Shown here: positions 16,577-24,430 of the stretch, in pieces
How positions within the stretch are numbered: the stretch's first letter is position 1
Layout of the letters: every line of letters starts with the position of its first letter
NCBI GenBank assembly: GCA_910580225.1
Contig: CAJTXE010000002.1
Span: forward strand, 115,386-179,385
From: an uncultured Acetatifactor sp.
Lineage (GTDB): Bacteria; Bacillota; Clostridia; Lachnospirales; Lachnospiraceae
Reading direction: 5' to 3'
DNA: 64,000 bases
The notes under the pieces: generated by a model
Told to the model about the DNA's origin: nothing
Database searches by the model: none
The model's input: only the letters and a program-made list of their open reading frames with translations
Program-made: the position numbers and the translations under genes

Positions 16577-17893
16577 ATGGACAGACAGGTACCTGCGAGA
16601 ATTGCAAATATTTTAATCAATGCCCTGAAAGGCGGTGTGGTGCCCAGGGCGGGGCTGGAATACATCACGGTGGGCCGCGTCCGGGAAATTTCGGCCATAC
16701 TGCATGATATTGATATGATTGAGGAGGGCGGCGCTTCCTTCCGCTTTATTGTGGGTAAATACGGCAGCGGCAAAAGCTTCCTGCTGCAGACCATCCGGAA
16801 CCATGCCGCCGCCAGGGGCTTTGCGGTGGTGGATGCGGATCTTTCACCGGAGCGGCGTTTTGCAGGGACCAAGGGCCAGGGGCTTGCCACCTACAAGGAA
16901 CTGATTCAGAACCTTTCCACCAAGGCAAAGCCCGACGGCGGCGCGCTGCCGTTGATATTGGAAAAATGGATATCCGGAATCCAGATGACGGTGAAGACCA
17001 CTACGGCTCTGGAAGGGGCGGAATTCGAGGCAGAGGTGGAAAGGCAGATTTATGAGGTGGCCGGTTCCCTGGAAGGTATGGTGAACGGTTTTGAGTTTGC
17101 CAGGGCGGTGGCACTTTACTGGAAGGCCTACAAGGAGGACGACGCTGCCTTGAAATCCAATGTGCTGCGGTGGTTTCGGGGAGAATATCCTTCCCGGAAA
17201 GAAGCCAGGGAAGACCTGGGGATTAACTTCATTGTAAACGATGAGACCTGGTATGATTTCCTGAAGCTTTTCGCCGCGTTTCTGGCGGGGGCAGGCTATA
17301 AGGGGCTGCTTGTGATTATCGACGAACTGGTGAATATATTCAAGATACCGAACTCAATTACGCGGGCAAACAATTATGAAAAAATTCTTACCATGTATAA
17401 TGATGTTCTCCAGGGCAAGGCCAGGCACATCGGTTTTCTTATGGGAGGAACGCCCCAGTGCATTGAGGACAAGTATAAGGGGGTATTCAGCTACGAAGCC
17501 CTGCGCTCCCGTCTGGCGGAGGGGCATTTTGCCGCCGGGGAGGTGCGGGATTTTTCAGCGCCCATTATCCGGCTGCAGATGCTGAACCAGGAGGAGATGT
17601 ATGTCCTGGTGGAAAAGCTGCGGGACATTCACGCGGGACTCTATAAATATGAACCGGTTCTGACCCATGAGGATCTTGTGTATTTCCTCACTGTGGAATA
17701 CAACCGGGTAGGGGCGGAAAGCCATATCACTCCCAGGGAGATTATCCGGGATTTTATTGAGTTGGTGAACATTCTCCATCAGAACCCGGAAAAGAGCGTG
17801 GCGGAAATTCTGGGGGATAACAGCTTCGAGATGGCCAAAGGCGGGATTGCCGGAGAGGAAGTGGCGGATGAATTCCGGGAGTTTGAGATTTAA
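16577..17893 (+). CDS. BrxD-like (DUF2791) P-loop ATPase
   Basis: A 438-residue AAA-type ATPase. Walker A GKYGSGKS lies at residues 60-67, Walker B LLVIIDELVN near residue 250, and a sensor-like MGGTPQCIED follows. The opening RIANILINALKGGVVPRAGLEYITVGR and the overall layout match the DUF2791 family, which includes BrxD of BREX phage-exclusion systems. No BREX methylase, PglZ, BrxC or helicase gene is present nearby, so this is not a BREX locus. Close relatives of this family are often found beside TerB_N proteins, as here. The start is ATG 16577 with GTGAGGAAG before it. Confidence 0.72.
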   Translation: MDRQVPARIANILINALKGGVVPRAGLEYITVGRVREISAILHDIDMIEEGGASFRFIVGKYGSGKSFLLQTIRNHAAARGFAVVDADLSPERRFAGTKGQGLATYKELIQNLSTKAKPDGGALPLILEKWISGIQMTVKTTTALEGAEFEAEVERQIYEVAGSLEGMVNGFEFARAVALYWKAYKEDDAALKSNVLRWFRGEYPSRKEAREDLGINFIVNDETWYDFLKLFAAFLAGAGYKGLLVIIDELVNIFKIPNSITRANNYEKILTMYNDVLQGKARHIGFLMGGTPQCIEDKYKGVFSYEALRSRLAEGHFAAGEVRDFSAPIIRLQMLNQEEMYVLVEKLRDIHAGLYKYEPVLTHEDLVYFLTVEYNRVGAESHITPREIIRDFIELVNILHQNPEKSVAEILGDNSFEMAKGGIAGEEVADEFREFEI

Positions 17894-17902
17894 GGATTCA
17901 GA

Positions 17903-17956
17903 GCGTGTTTGAAAATTCATACCTGCTATCTGCCGGAAAGCAATTTTCAAACACGC
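17903..17956 (+). repeat. 15-bp perfect inverted repeat between the ATPase and YjbR-like genes
   Basis: GCGTGTTTGAAAATT (17903-17917) is matched exactly by its reverse complement AATTTTCAAACACGC (17942-17956), around a 24-base loop. It begins ten bases after the ATPase stop. There is no T-run after it, so a classical terminator is unlikely; it resembles a small mobile hairpin or a processing signal. Confidence 0.75.
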
Positions 17957-18028
17957 CCCAGATTGGAAGGATGGAGGCAAACTGCTGAAAGGAACGGGGT
18001 ACAGAAGAACAGGGGAGATGTGGGTAAA

Positions 18029-19024
18029 ATGTCGGAACAGAAAAGCGTAAACAGGAAAAACAAATCCAATCAAACAACGAAGGATTTGGACAGGAATTAT
18101 GCTGACAACGCATATTTACACAAGAACAAAAATTGGAACAATATTAAAAATTCGGACAACAACATAATTTCAGACAATAGAAATAATTCTGACAACGACG
18201 AAAATTTGAAAAACAACGAAAACTCGGACAACAGCGACAAGTCGGAAGACGACGGCAAAGAAGTATTAAAGGACGGCTCTTACAGAACCGCTTTGCTGCA
18301 GTATGTGCATAAAGCCTATAAAACCAGACCGGATTACCCCTGGAAGGGGGACTCGGAAAGCGCGGTGCTCCGCCATGAGGACAATCAGAAGTGGTATGGT
18401 CTTGTAATGGAGGTGGACAGGGCGAAACTGGGACTTTCCGGAAAGGGAAAAGTCTGCGCCCTCAATGTGAAGACCAGGGATCAGCTGTTTCATGACATGC
18501 TGATTACACAGGCGGGCTATTTTCCGGGATATCATATGAATAAGGAGAAGTGGATTACAATCCTTCTGGACGGCACGGTTCCCTTTGGAGAGATCTGCGG
18601 GATGCTTGACACAAGCTACGAGACAACCGCATCCAGGAAAAAGAAGCAGAAAATCCGGCCGCCCAAGGAATGGCTTGTCCCCGCCAACCCAAAGTTCTAC
18701 GATGTGGAAGCTGCCTTTCAGCAGGCGGAAGTGATTGACTGGAAACAGGGCGCCGGTATCCGGACGGGAGACACGGTGTATCTCTATATGGCGGCGCCGG
18801 TGTCCGCAATCCTGTATCAGTGTAAGGTAACGGAAACCGATATTCCCCGCCGCTATCAGGATGAAAATCTGACGATTACTTCTATGATGAAGATACGGCT
18901 CCTGAAAAGGTATCCGCCGGAACAGTTTCCCTTCGGGCTATTGAAAAGCCAATACGGGATTTTTGCGGTGAGAGGACCCAGGGGGATTCCTGCCGGTTTA
19001 AGCCAGGCGCTGCGGTGTGTATGA
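18029..19024 (+). CDS. MmcQ/YjbR domain fused to an EVE/PUA-like domain
   Basis: A 331-residue protein. Residues about 10-80 are an Asn/Asp-rich low-complexity tract. A YjbR/MmcQ-type fold follows (about 95-205: YPWKGDSESAVLRHEDNQKW, LNVKTRDQLFHDML, GYHMNKEKWITILLDG). The C-terminal about 120 residues start with WLVPANPKFYDVE and GDTVYLYMAAP, which look like an EVE/PUA-like reader domain; that assignment is by pattern only. YjbR-type proteins are thought to bind DNA, and EVE domains bind modified bases, so a nucleic-acid sensing role is an inference. ATG 18029 follows AGGGGAGA; upstream open frame overlaps the inverted repeat. Confidence 0.65.
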   Translation: MSEQKSVNRKNKSNQTTKDLDRNYADNAYLHKNKNWNNIKNSDNNIISDNRNNSDNDENLKNNENSDNSDKSEDDGKEVLKDGSYRTALLQYVHKAYKTRPDYPWKGDSESAVLRHEDNQKWYGLVMEVDRAKLGLSGKGKVCALNVKTRDQLFHDMLITQAGYFPGYHMNKEKWITILLDGTVPFGEICGMLDTSYETTASRKKKQKIRPPKEWLVPANPKFYDVEAAFQQAEVIDWKQGAGIRTGDTVYLYMAAPVSAILYQCKVTETDIPRRYQDENLTITSMMKIRLLKRYPPEQFPFGLLKSQYGIFAVRGPRGIPAGLSQALRCV

Positions 19025-19067
19025 AAATTGTTTTAAAACAAAAGAACCATCAGAGAGGAAAAGGATT

Positions 19068-21230
19068 ATGAAAGAGAAGCAAAAAACCAAGAAAGCCAGT
19101 CAGGCAGATCAGGCCAGTGAGCAGGGGCAGCAGCCGGAGGGAAAGAAGCGCACAGTCCCGGAAAATCTACTGTACTGGATGAGGACGCTTTACCGGGAGT
19201 CCCCCGGATTTGTCTGGCTGTATCTGGCGGGGTGCGGGGTGGCCATAGGAATTTCCCTGCTTGGCGTATACATGCCGTCGGCATTGGTTTCGGATATCAC
19301 TGAGGGCGGAAGCGTGAGAAGTATACTGGGAGACCTTGCCGTATTGGGAGGGGGACTGGTATGCCTGTACCTTTTAAGCAACTGGCTGGAGCGGACAAAG
19401 GGGATTCTTGGCAGCCGGATAGGACAGAGGCAGGCTCTGCAGACGGCAGAGCTGGCTTTGGAGACAAATTACGATAATATTGAACGGGCGGATTTTCCGG
19501 AAGAAATCTGGCAGCAGGTGGACCGTCATATGTGGAGCAGGGACTATAACACCGGATTTCTGGAAGCATTTGCCGCCGTGCTGACGGCAGTGGTGGGTAT
19601 GACTCTTTATACGGGAATGCTTTCCGGGCTGTCTCTCTGGATTCTGTTACTGGTCATTGCAGGGACGGCGCTGAACTATGTGGTGGGGATACGGTGCAAT
19701 AGGTGGGATGCCAGGAATCGTCATAAGTGGATGACACTGGATTACAAAATGGTATATCTGTCCAGGAGTACCAGTACCTATGAAGCTTCCAAAGATGTCC
19801 ACCTGTATTGGATGCCTCCTTGGCTTCGGAAGCTGTTCAACCGGGAGCTGAAGCAGCGGCTTCATTATACTCTGCGGCAGCAGGGAAATTATTTTCTGGC
19901 GGGCGCAGTCTACGGCTTCAGCCAGATGGTCTGGGAAGGCGCAGCCTATCTGTACCTGATTTACCTGGTCTGTGAGGGCCGTTTGGATGCGGCGGGATTT
20001 GTGCTGTACATTGGGGTGGTCAGAGGTTTTGCAGGCTGGTGCGGCTCTATTGTTCAGGCGATACGGCTGCTTCACGAGAAAGCTTCCTATGTAGAAGAGC
20101 AGAGGCATTTTTTTGAGAAACTGCAGCGGGGCAGAGAGAAGGAGAAGGAAGGGCTTGTGTTGGCGGCAGGGCATGTTCCCGAGATTTCCTTCGAACACGT
20201 AACCTTCCGGTATGAGGGCGCCCAAACATCTGTTCTTCAGGATCTGAACCTGACGCTGAAGCCGGGGGAAAACGTGGCTCTGGTAGGACTGAACGGTGCA
20301 GGAAAGACTACCTTTATCAAGCTGCTCTGCGGCTTTTATGATCCTACGGAGGGAAAAATTCTCATAGACGGCGTAGACCGTTCCAGGTACAGCAAGGACA
20401 GCTGGCTAAAGTATTTTTCCGGAGTGTTCCAGGACGCGGAGTTTTTTCCCCTGTCTCTGGAGGAAAATCTGGCCTTGGGGGAGAATCTGGATTTGGGTGA
20501 GGATGAAGAGGAGGAGAAAGCCGCCAGAAAGGAGTCCAAGGCGGCGCAGATCTACCATCAGGAGGGAGAACCTCACAGGGGGAAACTGTCAGATGGGCAG
20601 AATCAGTACAACGGAGAGCAGCAACAGTATGGGCAGCGGGATAGACAGGGGCAGTATCAGAATGAAGAAAGCCAACAGCATGGGCCGGAGCAGCACAATG
20701 AGCAGAGGCAGCGGCATGAACAGTGCGATGGACAGGAAAGCCACGTCACACGCATGGATGCATGTCTGAAAATGGCGGACTTGGAGAATAAGGTCATAAA
20801 GCTGCCTAAGGGTCTGAAAACCATGTTCGGCAAGGAGAGCTATGAGGATGCGGCGGACTTTTCCGGCGGAGAGATGCAGAAGCTGATGCTGGCCAGGGCC
20901 TTATACAAGGAAGCGCCATTACTGGTACTGGACGAGCCTACGGCGGCGCTGGACCCTCTGATGGAGAGTGAACTATACCAGAAATACCGTCGGTTTTCGG
21001 AGCACAAGACCACGGTTTTTATTTCTCACCGCCTGGCAAGCACCCGTTTCTGCGACAGGATTCTGCTGATGGAGGACGGAGGGGTGGCAGAGAGCGGAAC
21101 CCATGAGGAGCTCTTGGAGAGAGACGGAAAATATGCCTGGATGTTCCGGCTGCAGAGTAAATACTATCAGAAAAAGGAAGCCCAGAAGGAAGCAGGACTG
21201 GAAGGCGAGGAGGTGGAGAAGGAAATATGA
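19068..21230 (+). CDS. ABC exporter half-transporter with Gln/His-rich insertion
   Basis: A 720-residue protein: a charged N-terminal head, six membrane helices (about residues 40-340), and an ATPase domain with Walker A GLNGAGKTTF, signature FSGGEMQKL and Walker B LLVLDEPTAALDP. Between the Q-loop and the signature, residues about 478-563 form an insertion very rich in Gln, Glu, His and Asn that is absent from the partner encoded next. Catalytic motifs on both sides are intact. ATG 19068 has GAGAGGAAAAGG upstream. The gene overlaps the following ABC gene by four bases, so they form a heterodimer. The substrate is unknown; bacteriocin-like peptides or drugs are typical. Confidence 0.88.
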   Translation: MKEKQKTKKASQADQASEQGQQPEGKKRTVPENLLYWMRTLYRESPGFVWLYLAGCGVAIGISLLGVYMPSALVSDITEGGSVRSILGDLAVLGGGLVCLYLLSNWLERTKGILGSRIGQRQALQTAELALETNYDNIERADFPEEIWQQVDRHMWSRDYNTGFLEAFAAVLTAVVGMTLYTGMLSGLSLWILLLVIAGTALNYVVGIRCNRWDARNRHKWMTLDYKMVYLSRSTSTYEASKDVHLYWMPPWLRKLFNRELKQRLHYTLRQQGNYFLAGAVYGFSQMVWEGAAYLYLIYLVCEGRLDAAGFVLYIGVVRGFAGWCGSIVQAIRLLHEKASYVEEQRHFFEKLQRGREKEKEGLVLAAGHVPEISFEHVTFRYEGAQTSVLQDLNLTLKPGENVALVGLNGAGKTTFIKLLCGFYDPTEGKILIDGVDRSRYSKDSWLKYFSGVFQDAEFFPLSLEENLALGENLDLGEDEEEEKAARKESKAAQIYHQEGEPHRGKLSDGQNQYNGEQQQYGQRDRQGQYQNEESQQHGPEQHNEQRQRHEQCDGQESHVTRMDACLKMADLENKVIKLPKGLKTMFGKESYEDAADFSGGEMQKLMLARALYKEAPLLVLDEPTAALDPLMESELYQKYRRFSEHKTTVFISHRLASTRFCDRILLMEDGGVAESGTHEELLERDGKYAWMFRLQSKYYQKKEAQKEAGLEGEEVEKEI

Positions 21231-23128
21231 GTAAGGCAGATAAAAAGGCAGCAAAACAGCAGGTCCAGGAAACGGAAGCATCTGCAGCGTCAAAAGCAGG
21301 GGCAGCGTCAAAGCAGATTAAGAGGGCCATTGTCTATCTGGCAAAAGAATCTCCGGGCATCTTCCCTCTGGCATTGCTGCAGGCAGTGATGGAGGCTGCC
21401 TATCCCTACATCGGCATCCTGCTGTCTGCCGGGATTCTCACCGAACTGGCGGACCCGGGCAGAAGCATGTCCCATTTGTTCCGGATGGCGCTGCTGCTGG
21501 TGGGACTGAACTTCCTGGGCAAAAGACTGATGGATTTCGGAGGGCAGCTTCTGGATGTGCTACAGTATACGGTGATGAAACACATTGAGAGGGCGGTGGC
21601 GGAGAAGGCCTGGAAGATGGACTACGCCATGAGCGCGGACCCCAAGATTAACGAGACAAAGCAGAGGATTACCAGATGGCATTACGGCAGGGGCGTGCTG
21701 GCTTTGGTGGGACAGCTGCGGGGGGTGTTCCAGGCCCTGGTGACCATCGGCATTTCCATTGCCCTGGTGGCGGAATTTTTCCAGGCGAAGGCGGTGGGGG
21801 AGGACCGGACAGCCGCCCTTCTGAATCACTGGGCCGTGTCTGTGCTGTTTCTCATGCTGTTGTCTTTTTCCATTATTTACAGCATTTATACGTCATTTCG
21901 TATACAAAAACATTATTTTAAAACAAACGAAACATCGGAAAAACCCATAAACCGGATGATGTACCTGATGGACAGCTGTTTTAGCAAGTATCGGAACGGG
22001 AAAGATATCCGCATGTTTCATGCAAAGGAACAGATCTCCGGGAAGCTTCGGGCACTGGGCGGGGAATATCTCCGGGAGATTGAGCCTGCTTTTCGATATG
22101 AGAGAAGGAAAACTTTTTACTCCATCCTGATTTCCAGATGTTTTGACCTGCTTGTGTATCTGTTTGTGGGGGCAAAGGCCATATTCGGAGCCTTCGGTGT
22201 GGGCAGCATTCTGAAATATACAGGGATGGTGACTCAATTGGGAGACGGCGTCACCAGACTCTGCGATACTGTCAGGGATTTTCTGCAGAATCTGGAGTAT
22301 GTGGAGGTGTATTTTCGGTATCTGGATATGCCCAATGCCACGGCGGAGGGAACCCTGCCGGTAACACAGGAAATCCGGGAAAACTACGAATTCGAGTTCC
22401 GGAACGTGACCTTTGCCTATCCGGGAGCTCCGGGTCCCAGTCTCTCCGGCATCAGCTGCCGCTTCCGCAAGGGAGAGAAGATTGCCATCGTGGGCCGCAA
22501 CGGCTCCGGCAAGACCACTTTTATCAAACTTCTGTGCAGGCTCTGTGACCCCCAGGAGGGAGAGATTCTGCTTAATGGCGTGGATATCCGGAAATATCAG
22601 TACCAGGAATACCTGTCCTTCTTTTCCACCGTGTTCCAGGATTACCAGATCTTTGACTTTAAACTGGGAGAAAATGTGGCGGCGGAGAGCGAATATGACG
22701 GAGAGCGGGTAAAGGAAGCCCTGGAAAACGCAGGCTTTGGAGAGCGGCTGAGTACTTTGGCGGACGGATTGGACACGCAGCTGTTCAAGCGGTTTTCTGA
22801 GGATGGGGTGGAGCTGTCCGGCGGGGAGTCCCAGAAGGTGGCCATTGCCCGATGCCTGTACAAGGATGCGCCCTATGTGGTGTTGGATGAGCCCACTGCG
22901 GCGCTGGACCCGGTGGCGGAGGCGGATATCTATCAGAGGATGAACCGCTTTACCAGGGACAAAGGGGCAATTTATATTTCCCACAGGCTTTCCAGCTGTC
23001 ATTTCTGTCACAGGATACTGGTTTTCGAGGAGGGCAGGATTGCGGAACAGGGCAGCCATGAGGAACTTCTGGCGGCAAAGGGGCTCTACCGGAGGCTGTG
23101 GGATGCCCAGGCGCAGTATTATGCATAA
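21227..23128 (+). CDS. ABC exporter half-transporter, partner subunit
   Basis: A 633-residue half-transporter with a membrane domain (about residues 30-345) and an ATPase domain with Walker A GRNGSGKTTF, signature LSGGESQKV and Walker B YVVLDEPTAALDP. It starts at ATG 21227, inside the end of the upstream ABC gene (ATGA overlap), which implies translational coupling. Both ATPase sites of the pair keep the catalytic glutamate, unlike the second exporter pair in this window at 47-51 kb. A perfect 13-pair terminator follows. Confidence 0.9.
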   Translation: MSKADKKAAKQQVQETEASAASKAGAASKQIKRAIVYLAKESPGIFPLALLQAVMEAAYPYIGILLSAGILTELADPGRSMSHLFRMALLLVGLNFLGKRLMDFGGQLLDVLQYTVMKHIERAVAEKAWKMDYAMSADPKINETKQRITRWHYGRGVLALVGQLRGVFQALVTIGISIALVAEFFQAKAVGEDRTAALLNHWAVSVLFLMLLSFSIIYSIYTSFRIQKHYFKTNETSEKPINRMMYLMDSCFSKYRNGKDIRMFHAKEQISGKLRALGGEYLREIEPAFRYERRKTFYSILISRCFDLLVYLFVGAKAIFGAFGVGSILKYTGMVTQLGDGVTRLCDTVRDFLQNLEYVEVYFRYLDMPNATAEGTLPVTQEIRENYEFEFRNVTFAYPGAPGPSLSGISCRFRKGEKIAIVGRNGSGKTTFIKLLCRLCDPQEGEILLNGVDIRKYQYQEYLSFFSTVFQDYQIFDFKLGENVAAESEYDGERVKEALENAGFGERLSTLADGLDTQLFKRFSEDGVELSGGESQKVAIARCLYKDAPYVVLDEPTAALDPVAEADIYQRMNRFTRDKGAIYISHRLSSCHFCHRILVFEEGRIAEQGSHEELLAAKGLYRRLWDAQAQYYA

Positions 23129-23152
23129 GGTAAAAGTGATAAGATAATATAT

Positions 23153-23185
23153 AGAAATGAGGCTGTGTGACAGCCTCATTTCTAT
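23153..23185 (+). terminator. Rho-independent terminator of the ABC exporter pair
   Basis: AGAAATGAGGCTG (23153-23165) pairs perfectly with CAGCCTCATTTCT (23171-23183), with a five-base loop. The trailing sequence TATATGCG is only weakly T-rich, but the stem is very strong and directly follows the gene. Confidence 0.75.
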
Positions 23186-23191
23186 ATGCGC

Positions 23192-23268
23192 AGATCCGTG
23201 CAGAGGAAGAAAGCCGCTAAAGCGGCGCATGGGGCGCGCCGCAAGTAGGAGAAAGTCTTCCCTGCTCA
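23192..23268 (+). repeat. Dispersed hairpin repeat, copy B
   Basis: Second copy of the element at 8661-8738. The core AGATCCGTGCAG, GGAAG and stem GCCGCTAAAGCGGC is conserved. Variable positions cluster in the flanking arms, and the final arm (AGTAGGAGA with TCTTCCCTGCT) keeps imperfect complementarity. It again sits directly after a gene-end hairpin. Confidence 0.75.
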
Positions 23269-23312
23269 ATTGACAGGCAAGTTCGTTTTCAGACCGACAT
23301 GGAATGGGTGGG

Positions 23313-23456
23313 TCAGCTGAAAAGCGATATACCGTGTTTTATTTTACGGTATATTTTATATCCGAGAGTGCCGAATAAAGACACAATAATGTATAGGGTG
23401 GAAAGGAATCCGGCGGCTCCGCCTACGATCATGATCAGTAAAGCTACGATATTCAT
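23313..23456 (-). CDS. Small membrane protein, 47 residues
   Basis: A short open frame on the minus strand, starting at the ATG complement of 23454-23456 and ending at TGA. It has a strong ribosome site, AAAGGAGAG, about seven bases upstream. The protein is MNIVALLIMIVGGAAGFLST followed by a second hydrophobic run and the basic tail GYKIYRKIKHG: one or two membrane segments with a positively charged C-terminus. I do not recognise a family with certainty. The opposite-strand 98-codon frame (23299-23595) lacks a ribosome site and is rejected in its favour. Confidence 0.68.
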   Translation of the reverse strand: MNIVALLIMIVGGAAGFLSTLYIIVSLFGTLGYKIYRKIKHGISLFS

Positions 23457-23685
23457 ATTTTTTCTCTCCTTTTATGTTCCTGCTTTCAGGTATCCCGGGG
23501 CGGTCGGATTCCCTATTTTGTGTATCCGAAATAAACCCATGGGGACAACACAGGTAAATGAAATAAGCTTTCTAAAAGTATTTTTCGATAAGTAATATTT
23601 ATGGAAAGAAAAGGGAGGATGCCTTCTGACCATCCTGGCGATGAATATAATTTATAATGACTGTATTGCTGAATATTTCATGAAA

Positions 23686-23791
23686 GATTCCATAGCAACA
23701 GGTGTAAGTCCTGTATGGGAGGATCAGAGAAAAAATATCCGCCGTCATGGGGACGAAACCAAAAGTCCGGCCTGGGCGGGCAGAGGGAATC
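23686..23791 (+). ncRNA. Candidate structured RNA with cobalamin-riboswitch-like segments
   Basis: GATTCC (23686-23691) can pair with GGAATC (23786-23791), enclosing ACAGG/CCTGT around TGTAAGT, GGAT/ATCC, and CCGCC/GGCGG with an inner GGAC/GTCC hairpin. The segment CAGGTGTAAGTCCTG resembles the conserved GGTG-AA-TCC element of cobalamin riboswitches. The segment AAACCAAAAGTCCGGCCT matches 14 of 18 positions of the B12-box consensus as I recall it. The CCCGC-ACTGT element is poor and the overall length is short, so a degenerate or different RNA is equally possible. No plus-strand gene follows directly. Confidence 0.35.
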
Positions 23792-23827
23792 CTTGTTGAT
23801 TTTAGGAAAGCAATTGATATAATATAG

Positions 23828-23866
23828 GCAGCCGTACCTGCTGCAGAATTGAGCAGATACGGCTGC
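23828..23866 (-). terminator. Probable terminator of fucU
   Basis: GCAGCCGTA (23828-23836) pairs with TACGGCTGC (23858-23866), continued by TGCT/AGCA across a two-by-two internal loop. On the minus strand the stem is followed by an AT-rich stretch. It lies 15 bases past the fucU stop. Confidence 0.55.
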
Positions 23867-23880
23867 TGAAGAAGACCAGA

Positions 23881-24321
23881 TTATGCTGTCACAACGCCTT
23901 TTTGCAACATGATATTAGCGTACAGTGCGCTTTCTCCTGTAGCGATAATGGCATATGCACTCCGGGACTGCTCATAGAAGGCAGATCGCTCTACCTCTGT
24001 AAAGGCATTTTCTCCTCTGGCATCGTTTTTCTTCACAAGTCCTTTATAGGAGTCCCAGATGGGAGTTTCTACCGGATCTCCCGGAATCACCTGCATCAGG
24101 CTGACCGGATGCTCCGTATAGGAATCCAGAGGGAAGACCTGCAGGATGGCTTCCAGTACTTCACAGGCGCCGTGGCCGTCCATACGGATGACTTTGTTGT
24201 TTTTTCCCATGGATTCGGAAGGGAAATTGCCATCTGCGATTACCAGTCGGTCTCCATGTCCCATTTCGCATAACACTTTTAATAGTTCAGGCGATAGAAT
24301 TTTCGGAATTCCTAATAACAT
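23881..24321 (-). CDS. fucU: L-fucose mutarotase (FucU/RbsD family)
   Basis: A 146-residue protein of the RbsD/FucU family, which interconverts anomers of L-fucose (FucU) or D-ribose (RbsD). The opening ILSPELLKVLCEMGHGDRLVIADGNFPS contains the catalytic histidine and matches FucU better than RbsD. The tail ALYANIMLQKGVV is also typical. It has its own consensus promoter and a good GAGGAGG ribosome site, and stands alone: no fucose isomerase, kinase or transporter is adjacent. Confidence 0.85.
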   Translation of the reverse strand: MLLGIPKILSPELLKVLCEMGHGDRLVIADGNFPSESMGKNNKVIRMDGHGACEVLEAILQVFPLDSYTEHPVSLMQVIPGDPVETPIWDSYKGLVKKNDARGENAFTEVERSAFYEQSRSAYAIIATGESALYANIMLQKGVVTA

Positions 24322-24349
24322 TGTGTTGTCCTCCTCTTTTTGTCAGGTA

Positions 24350-24424
24350 CGTTTTTGAATGGCGTAAAACGAACAGATACGTGTTTTCTGCAAGTATTAT
24401 ACAAAAAAACTTACCTGTTTACAA
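24350..24424 (-). promoter_or_regulatory. fucU promoter with downstream inverted repeat
   Basis: On the minus strand TTGTAA (24419-24424) and TATAAT (24396-24401) are 17 bases apart. Downstream of the start point, CGTTTT and AAAACG (24350-24355 and 24366-24371) form an inverted repeat with a ten-base spacer, a candidate operator for a sugar-responsive repressor. The operator role is inference. Confidence 0.6.
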
Positions 24425-24430
24425 GAAAAA

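Larger units (their letters stand above)
23457..23880. other. Intergenic region between the small membrane protein and fucU
   Basis: About 420 bases without a gene on either strand. It holds the ribosome site of the small membrane protein (minus strand, next to 23457), a candidate structured RNA on the plus strand at about 23686-23791, and a hairpin at 23828-23866 that probably terminates fucU. Confidence 0.7.

Noticed and set aside
16024..17893. Full BREX or Gabija system
   Set aside because: No PglX/PglZ/BrxC, and no UvrD-like helicase next to an OLD nuclease; only a BrxD-like ATPase and a distant OLD-like protein are present.
21893..23269. 458-codon minus-strand frame opposite the second ABC half-transporter
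   Set aside because: No domain or start signal; it runs through the terminator and the repeat element.
23299..23595. 98-codon plus-strand frame
   Set aside because: It overlaps the better supported 47-residue membrane protein on the other strand and has no ribosome site.
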